The notes under the pieces: generated by a model
Database searches by the model: none
Told to the model about the DNA's origin: nothing
Seen by the model: the letters and a program-made list of their open reading frames with translations, nothing else
From: CAWCDJ01 sp963794265
Lineage (GTDB): Bacteria; Acidobacteriota; Terriglobia; Bryobacterales; Bryobacteraceae
Assembly: GCA_963794265.1 (NCBI GenBank)
Contig: CAWCDJ010000007.1
Location: forward strand, 62,001 to 126,000
Direction: 5' to 3'
DNA length: 64,000 nt
Translations under genes and position numbers: made by a program
Shown here: positions 59,045 to 64,000 of the stretch, piece after piece
Layout of the letters: each line of letters opens with the position of its first letter
How positions within the stretch are numbered: position 1 is the stretch's first letter

Positions 59045-60322
59045 TTACGGCAGCCGCACTACGGAGAAGTTCCGAAGGGTCACGGTGTCGCCGGCCTGGA
59101 CGAGCTTCGCTACGAAATCGATAGTAATTCCGCCGGACCACGAATCGGACGACGGCGCCACCGTCGCGGCCAGCGGCAAGAGCGTTCCCCAGGATTCCGA
59201 ACTCAACTGCGCGCCGGAGGATTCGACACCGGCCTCGGCGCGGCCGGTGGCGAGGATGTCGCCCGAGGCGCCGTCGCGATGTAGCACGGTAGTGGCTCCC
59301 CAGTGAACCTCGAAGCTGAATCCGGAGGCGGTGCCGCCGTGTTCGAAATCGAAGTGGATCTCCACGCGGTCTCCGGGAATCAGCGTGCCGGCCGGAATCG
59401 AGCAGGTCCCGAGGCTGTTGAAGGTCGACGCGTTGGTGGCGGCGCCCACTCCGCTGCACAGCACCTGGGGGGCCGGATAAACCGACGAGGAATCGCCGGT
59501 CGAATCGGACTGCCGGTACGAAGCCACCAGGGTATCGCCGGGCTGCGGCGCCGCGCCGGACACAAACTGGATGGTGCGGCCGGTGATGGTGAAATCGAAG
59601 CCGGCCTTCTGCAGCAAACCGTTGCGGTACAGGGCGAGGCTCGCGGACGGGTCGGGAATTGCCGCAAGCGAGAAGGTCTGATTGGCTCCATCGACCACGC
59701 CCGAAGGGATGTCTGCATCTACGAATGAGGGCGCCTGGTTCCCGCAGGGTCCGGCTGTGCCGTCCACGCGCACGCAGTCGGAATCGGTGCCGGTCACGGA
59801 ATCGATCGCTCCGGCCTGGTTAACGAAAGCGACGCGGCCCGCCGCATAGGCGGTGCCTTTTATCGGCCGTGCGCTCAAGTCGGCGATCAAGCCGACGATG
59901 TCCGACTCCTGGCTGGTGGCGCCGCCGGAAGTATCCGCGCCGGCGCCGCCGGTCTGGGTGGATGTGGCGATGCGCACGTCCTGAAGCCTCACGGGCTGGC
60001 CGGTCGAAGGCACCGACCAGGTCTCCTGGAACTGGATCCGGCCATCGCTGTTGTAAGTCACCTGGTAATAGGTGGCCGGAGTGCTGGTGGTGGTGGGCAC
60101 GAGTTGGACGTGCAGGTTGCCGTCCACCACTTTGACGGTCGTGCTCTGGGTGACGATGGCCGAATTGTCCATCGCCTGGAAACTGTTCCAGGTGATCGTC
60201 AGGGAACCATTGAAGCGGGTGCCGTCCGCTTTATACAAGACGTCTTGGATCGTGGTGAGCGGCGGTGCGGCGAAGGCGGCAGCCGCAAGCGAAAGGGCGG
60301 CGAGAAAGGTGCGGGAACGCAT
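59045..60322 (-). CDS. Large secreted beta-rich surface protein, fibre-like
   Basis: A 425-residue exported protein with a signal peptide (MRSRTFLAALSLAAAAFAA). The N-terminal part (QDVLYKADGTRFNGSLTITW; PATYYQVTYNSDGRIQFQET) resembles a domain common in acidobacterial surface proteins. Residues about 215-275 (DGANQTFSLAAIPDPSASLA; YRNGLLQKAGFDFTITGRT) look like the carbohydrate-binding end domain of phage tail fibres. The C-terminus is a jelly-roll-like beta domain. Its role is probably adhesion or sugar binding. CGGAGG lies 5 nt before the ATG. Confidence 0.65.
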   Translation of the reverse strand: MRSRTFLAALSLAAAAFAAPPLTTIQDVLYKADGTRFNGSLTITWNSFQAMDNSAIVTQSTTVKVVDGNLHVQLVPTTTSTPATYYQVTYNSDGRIQFQETWSVPSTGQPVRLQDVRIATSTQTGGAGADTSGGATSQESDIVGLIADLSARPIKGTAYAAGRVAFVNQAGAIDSVTGTDSDCVRVDGTAGPCGNQAPSFVDADIPSGVVDGANQTFSLAAIPDPSASLALYRNGLLQKAGFDFTITGRTIQFVSGAAPQPGDTLVASYRQSDSTGDSSSVYPAPQVLCSGVGAATNASTFNSLGTCSIPAGTLIPGDRVEIHFDFEHGGTASGFSFEVHWGATTVLHRDGASGDILATGRAEAGVESSGAQLSSESWGTLLPLAATVAPSSDSWSGGITIDFVAKLVQAGDTVTLRNFSVVRLP

Positions 60323-60343
60323 TATACCTCCGAAAAAGGAAAA

Positions 60344-60367
60344 GCCCGTGCCGGAGCGGGCACGGGC
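60344..60367 (-). terminator. Intrinsic terminator between two minus-strand genes
   Basis: On the minus strand GCCCGTGCC (60359-60367), a 6-nt loop and GGCACGGGC (60344-60352) make a perfect 9-bp stem followed by TTTTCC and TTTTT. It lies 22 nt before the start of the fibre-like gene and 150 nt after the stop at 60517, so it either ends the upstream transcript or attenuates the downstream one. Confidence 0.8.
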
Positions 60368-60516
60368 GAGGCGGAAAGCTCTTACCGACTACAGTTTAGC
60401 TTCGAGGCGCGCCGCCCGAAGGCAAGCCGGGGAACATCTCAGGGCGCAAATCCTTGGCAACAGGCTAGTTGGCGTCTCGAAGAAAAACTGCGAACAGCCG
60501 TGAACGGCGCGCGGGC

Positions 60517-61113
60517 CTAATGCAGGGGAATTTCGAAGTAGAACAATTCCTTCCCGGTTCCCGCCTCCGTCAAGCCATTCAAATAGATGGTCGATCCGGT
60601 TTGAAGCCCGGTTTGAAAGTAAAAGAAACCGCTAGCGCTCTGGCCGGGCGGAAGCATCTGGGCGGAGAAAGCGCGGCCTTCAATTTCCCAGGCATCGAGC
60701 GGGTTCTTCTTCCCCCTGCCGACTTTGATCTGGCCCGTCGGACCCGGGATCATCTTGGGCCGGTCGGGTCCGCGCAGGTAACGAACATCGCGGGCTGGAG
60801 TGGCGTCGACCCGGTTCTGGCCGGGGCCGACATATTCGGCCTTCAGCTTATTCAGCCGGATGCTCTGGTTGCTGTCGTTCTGGATGACCACCAGCACGGG
60901 CAGAACGCCGAAATCGTAAGGGTCGAGCTTGCCGAAAGCCGTCTTGACCTTTTCGCCGGAATCGTAAGGTTCCACCCCTATGGTGACCTGGCCGTTAGTC
61001 TGGTGATTCTTGAAACTGGCGGCGGGGGCCGGGCGGAAGGGTGCATCCTTGTCCGCGGCGAAGGCCGCCGCTATACTCAGTAGAAGAACCAAACGTTTGA
61101 AAACAAAAGGCAT
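60517..61113 (-). CDS. Secreted protein of unknown function
   Basis: A 198-residue protein with a signal peptide (PFVFKRLVLLLSIAAAFAA) and a beta-rich domain: TNGQVTIGVEPYDSGEKVKT, LPVLVVIQNDSNQSIRL, MLPPGQSASGFFYFQTGL. The pattern of an immunoglobulin-like envelope domain is visible, but no family is recognised. Its start is divergent from and overlaps the likely start of the lipid A fusion gene by 17 bp. Confidence 0.7.
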   Translation of the reverse strand: MPFVFKRLVLLLSIAAAFAADKDAPFRPAPAASFKNHQTNGQVTIGVEPYDSGEKVKTAFGKLDPYDFGVLPVLVVIQNDSNQSIRLNKLKAEYVGPGQNRVDATPARDVRYLRGPDRPKMIPGPTGQIKVGRGKKNPLDAWEIEGRAFSAQMLPPGQSASGFFYFQTGLQTGSTIYLNGLTEAGTGKELFYFEIPLH

Positions 61114-63490
61114 TTATTTTCTCTACCGGATTGTCCAGGCGTTTGGGCTGCCTGTCCTGATATTGTATTTCCTTTTCCGCGGCGTGCGGAACCGGGGGTA
61201 CTGGCGATCGCTGCCGCAGCGCTTCGGATTCCTACCCCGCTCGTTTAGACAGACCGGCCCAGGTGCAATCTGGTTGCACGCAGTTTCGGTGGGCGAAGTT
61301 CTGGCCTGCGTGGAATTGGTCCGGCGGCTCCGGGCCGCGTTTCCTTCGAGCGGCCTGTTCGTCTCTACCGCGACGCTGGCCGGACAGGCCACCGCCGTCG
61401 GGAAACTGCGCGGGCTGACCGATGGTGTGTTCTACGCGCCGGTCGACTACGTGTTTGCGGTGAGGCGCGTGCTGCGGACCCTGAAGCCCTCGGCCGTCAT
61501 CGTGGCGGAGACCGAGATCTGGCCCAACCTGTTTCGCGAAACCAGGCGGACCGGCGCCGCGCTGGCGATGGTGAATGGCCGGATTTCCGACCGCGCCTTT
61601 CCGCGTTACCTGCCGTTCCGCTGGTTCTTCGCGGCGGTGCTGCCCCAGGCGGATACGATCCTGGCCCAATCCGACGCCATCCGCGAGCGATTCCTGGCGC
61701 TCGGGGCGCCGCCCGGGCGGGTCCGCACCACCGGCAATTTCAAATACGATTTCGAAGCCAAAGCGGCCGCGCCGGGTTCGCCGGTGATGGAATTGATCGC
61801 GAGGAGCGGACCGGGCAAGGTCTGGATCGCGGCTAGCACCATGCCCCCGGCGGATGCGGCCGACCTCGATGAAGACGACGCTGTCCTGGCGGCCTACCGG
61901 GAACTGGCCGACCGGCATCCCGGCCTGCTTCTGATCCTGGTGCCTCGAAAACCGGAGCGCTTCGACACGGCCGCTCGAAAACTGGAGGCGGCGGGCATTC
62001 CCTATCTGCGCCGGACCGCGCTCGACGGCCAAACCATGGCCCGGCCGTTTGTGCTGCTGCTCGATACGATCGGTGAGTTAGGCGGCCTGTTCGCGGCCGC
62101 GGACGCGGTCTTTATGGGAGGCTCGCTCGCCCGGCGGGGCGGGCACAACACGCTCGAACCCGCGCTGTTCGCCAAACCCATCATCACCGGCCCGCACATG
62201 GAGAACTTCCAGGCGATCGACGATCAGTTTCGCGCGGCGCGCGCCTCGGTGCGAATCGGGAACGCTTCGGAACTGGGGGGCGCGGTGGGCCGCCTCCTGA
62301 GCGATCCCGGGAGCGCGAGTGAAATCGGCAGGCGCGCGCTCGCCTGCGCCGAAGCGCGGCGCGGGGCGACCGCCAGCGCGGTCGAGGAGATCCGCGGCCT
62401 GCACCGGGCGCACATTCCCTGCTATCGGCCGTCCATGCCGTGGTACGCCGTGGCCTGGCTGCTCTCGCGAGTCTGGCTGGCCGGCGGGCGCCGGAAGCGG
62501 AAGGCCGGGTTGCGCGCGCGCCGCAAGCTGGATGCGCCGGTCATTTCGGTCGGCAACCTGACGATGGGAGGCACCGGCAAGACGCCGTGCGTGCTGCGGC
62601 TGGCGGAATTGGCGGCCGAGTGCGGCCGGCGGCCGGGCATCCTGACGCGCGGCTACGGACGCGGCACGCTGGAAAAGAACCTGGTGCTGGCGCCGGGCTC
62701 GGTGGTGCGAGCCGATTACTCGGGAGACGAGCCGCAGATTTTCATTCGCTCGGGTGTGGCGGCGGTGGGGATCGGGGCCGACCGTTTCGCCAGCGGAACC
62801 TTGCTGGTGGAGCAGTTCGGAGTGGATCTGCTGCTGCTGGACGACGGCTTGCAACACTGGAAACTCGCGCGGGACGTGGAGGTCGTGTTGATCGACGCCT
62901 TGAATCCCCTGGCCGGCGGCGGCGTTTTTCCACTGGGGCGGCTGCGCGAACCGGCTGAGGCGCTGGCGCGGGCCGACATCATCCTGATCACGCGGAGCCG
63001 GTTTTCCGACCTCGCTCCGGCCATCGAACAACTGGCCGCGCGCTGGAACCCCAAGGCGCCGGTGTTCCGCGCGGGGGTGGAGCCGCGCGCGTGGGTGGAA
63101 CATCGCACCGGGCGAAAGTTTCCTCCGCGGGAACCGCCTTTCGAGCGGGTCGGGGCGTTTTGCGGGCTGGGCAATCCCCAGGCTTTCCGCAAGACGCTGG
63201 CGGGGCTGGGGATCGAGCCGGTGGAATGGATCGAATTCCGGGACCATCACCGTTACCGCGTGAACGAAATGCGGCGCATTGCGCGCACCATGCAGGCGAG
63301 CGGCGCGACCGCGCTGGTGACCACGGAAAAGGATGCCGTCAACCTGTGCGACGCCTGCGAGGAATTGACCGCGCCGCTCGCGGTCCACTGGCTGCAAATC
63401 GGAATGCGGATCGAGCTAGAGGAAGAGTTTGTGCGGGAGATCGAGAGGAAGATCTACCGCCGAGACGCCGAGCCGCCGAGAAAACATTAA
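61097..63490 (+). CDS. waaA-lpxK: Kdo transferase / tetraacyldisaccharide 4'-kinase fusion (WaaA-LpxK)
   Basis: A 797-residue protein of two complete enzymes. Residues 1-440 are WaaA: an N-terminal membrane helix, WLHAVSVGE (59-67, catalytic Glu), VAETEIWPNL, MVNGRISDRAF, and the GT-B C-terminal half with GGSLARRGGHNTLEPA. Residues 447-797 are LpxK, starting at an internal Met, with P-loop VGNLTMGGTGKTP (near 485-497) and LLLDDGLQHW. Together they phosphorylate lipid A and add Kdo at the inner membrane. No ATG is available at the correct place; TTG 61097 gives MKTKGIYFLYRIVQ. The last residues are encoded by a repeat. Confidence 0.9.
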   Translation: MKTKGIYFLYRIVQAFGLPVLILYFLFRGVRNRGYWRSLPQRFGFLPRSFRQTGPGAIWLHAVSVGEVLACVELVRRLRAAFPSSGLFVSTATLAGQATAVGKLRGLTDGVFYAPVDYVFAVRRVLRTLKPSAVIVAETEIWPNLFRETRRTGAALAMVNGRISDRAFPRYLPFRWFFAAVLPQADTILAQSDAIRERFLALGAPPGRVRTTGNFKYDFEAKAAAPGSPVMELIARSGPGKVWIAASTMPPADAADLDEDDAVLAAYRELADRHPGLLLILVPRKPERFDTAARKLEAAGIPYLRRTALDGQTMARPFVLLLDTIGELGGLFAAADAVFMGGSLARRGGHNTLEPALFAKPIITGPHMENFQAIDDQFRAARASVRIGNASELGGAVGRLLSDPGSASEIGRRALACAEARRGATASAVEEIRGLHRAHIPCYRPSMPWYAVAWLLSRVWLAGGRRKRKAGLRARRKLDAPVISVGNLTMGGTGKTPCVLRLAELAAECGRRPGILTRGYGRGTLEKNLVLAPGSVVRADYSGDEPQIFIRSGVAAVGIGADRFASGTLLVEQFGVDLLLLDDGLQHWKLARDVEVVLIDALNPLAGGGVFPLGRLREPAEALARADIILITRSRFSDLAPAIEQLAARWNPKAPVFRAGVEPRAWVEHRTGRKFPPREPPFERVGAFCGLGNPQAFRKTLAGLGIEPVEWIEFRDHHRYRVNEMRRIARTMQASGATALVTTEKDAVNLCDACEELTAPLAVHWLQIGMRIELEEEFVREIERKIYRRDAEPPRKH

Positions 63491-63521
63491 GCTTTTCTCT
63501 GCGTCTCTGCGTCTCGGCGGT
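63456..63521. repeat. Palindrome spanning the fusion gene stop
   Basis: The left arm ACCGCCGAGACGC... (63456-63484) and the complement of the right arm (63493-63521) agree at 26 of 29 positions around an 8-nt loop. The right arm is the widespread CTGCGTCTCTGCGTCTCGG type of repeat. The left arm encodes the last residues of the fusion protein (YRRDAEPPRKH) and the stop lies in the loop. Confidence 0.85.
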
Positions 63522-63526
63522 GATAT

Positions 63527-64000
63527 TCAGAAGTTCACGATGGACGCGAAACCGGCCGGGTCGAGGCTCGCTCCGCCGACCAGGACGCCGTCGATTTCGG
63601 GCTGCGCCATCAGGGTCTTCACGTTGTCGGGCTTCACGCTGCCGCCGTAGAGAATGCGCACGGAGTCGGCGGCTTCCTTGCCGAATTTCTCGCGGACCTG
63701 GGCTCGAATCACGCGGTGCGCGTCGGCCGCGATCTCCGGCGTGGCGGTCTTGCCCGTGCCGATGGCCCAGACCGGCTCGTAGGCGATCACGATCTTCGCG
63801 AACTGCTGCGGGCTGAGGCCCGCGATGCCTTTCTCGAACTGGCCGATCAGCACGGCTTCGGTCTGGCCGGCTTCCCGCTGTTCGAGGCGCTCGCCCACGC
63901 ACACGATCGGGGTGAGGCCGAACTCGAGCGCGGCGAGAGTCCGTTTGAGCACGGTTTCGTCGGTCTCGCAGAAGTACTGGCGGCGCTCGCTGTGTCCGAC
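63527..64000 (-). CDS. tpiA: Triosephosphate isomerase (5' partial)
   Basis: The C-terminal 157 residues of TpiA; the gene begins beyond the right edge. GHSERRQYF holds the catalytic His95 block, YEPVWAIGTGKTAT holds the catalytic Glu with the loop-6 sequence, and LYGGSVKPDN and VLVGGASL bind the phosphate. It interconverts dihydroxyacetone phosphate and glyceraldehyde-3-phosphate in glycolysis. The frame is open to base 64000; the GTG at 63952 is an internal valine, not a start. It ends close to the palindrome shared with the fusion gene. Confidence 0.97.
   Translation of the reverse strand, partial: VGHSERRQYFCETDETVLKRTLAALEFGLTPIVCVGERLEQREAGQTEAVLIGQFEKGIAGLSPQQFAKIVIAYEPVWAIGTGKTATPEIAADAHRVIRAQVREKFGKEAADSVRILYGGSVKPDNVKTLMAQPEIDGVLVGGASLDPAGFASIVNF

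Overview
The window is about 64 kb of GC-rich chromosome from a Gram-negative soil-type bacterium, most likely an Acidobacteriota member close to Candidatus Solibacter/Bryobacter. I infer this from two ATPase-less duplicated orphan permeases (ADOP type), two HpnI/HpnJ-like hopanoid genes, several PQQ-propeller proteins, a PEP-CTERM protein, lipid A/Kdo genes (so an LPS outer membrane) and dispersed palindromes. I see no insertion sequence, prophage, CRISPR array or rRNA. The window is cut inside a PQQ dehydrogenase at the left edge and inside tpiA at the right edge.

Layout. 1-10.2 kb: a partial quinoprotein, then a tightly overlapping minus-strand operon (SpoIIE-type phosphatase, nnr, tsaE, FabL-like reductase, DinB, phosphoesterase, ADOP permease). 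10.3-11.6 kb: a DAHP synthase behind a complete-looking Phe/Trp attenuator. 11.7-15.2 kb: secreted or envelope proteins, including a 52-residue Lys/Ala-rich secreted peptide. 15.3-19.4 kb: a NarL-type two-component pair, a ferredoxin-reductase-like flavoprotein and a pirin. 19.8-23.8 kb: a PEP-CTERM protein, a Tat-exported amidohydrolase, a TIR protein with a decayed STAND ATPase part, an O-methyltransferase and a tiny membrane protein. 24-31.8 kb: an HME-type RND efflux operon divergent from a sensor kinase/regulator pair, with a tandem 15-bp direct repeat between them. 31.8-36.7 kb: adenylate kinase and a hopanoid head-group set (hpnI, two EamA halves, hpnJ). 36.9-42.5 kb: a UPF0182 membrane protein, tRNA-Met, and a cluster of stress/RNA regulators (DksA-like, a small unknown protein, Hfq, HflX). 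42.8-50.5 kb: two quinoprotein-like propellers with a heme/HhH protein, and a three-gene set resembling the 3-keto-glycoside route. 50.6-54.3 kb: a second ADOP permease, a MarR regulator and YceI. 54.3-64 kb: sulfate activation (cysD and a cysN with a decayed APS-kinase tail), an M28 peptidase, secreted proteins, a WaaA-LpxK fusion and tpiA.

Main points of interest. (1) A textbook transcription attenuator in front of aroF: a leader peptide with Phe-Trp-Phe, mutually exclusive antiterminator and terminator, and a promoter placed so that the leader peptide is nearly leaderless. (2) A WaaA-LpxK fusion joining two consecutive lipid A/Kdo steps. (3) A CysN with an inactive APS-kinase relic. (4) A TIR protein whose P-loop is lost. 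(5) hflX lacking a plausible start codon, in the same frame as hfq. (6) Two split EamA proteins between hpnJ and hpnI. (7) Three families of palindromic repeats at gene ends or in leaders, one of which forms the C-terminus of the fusion protein.
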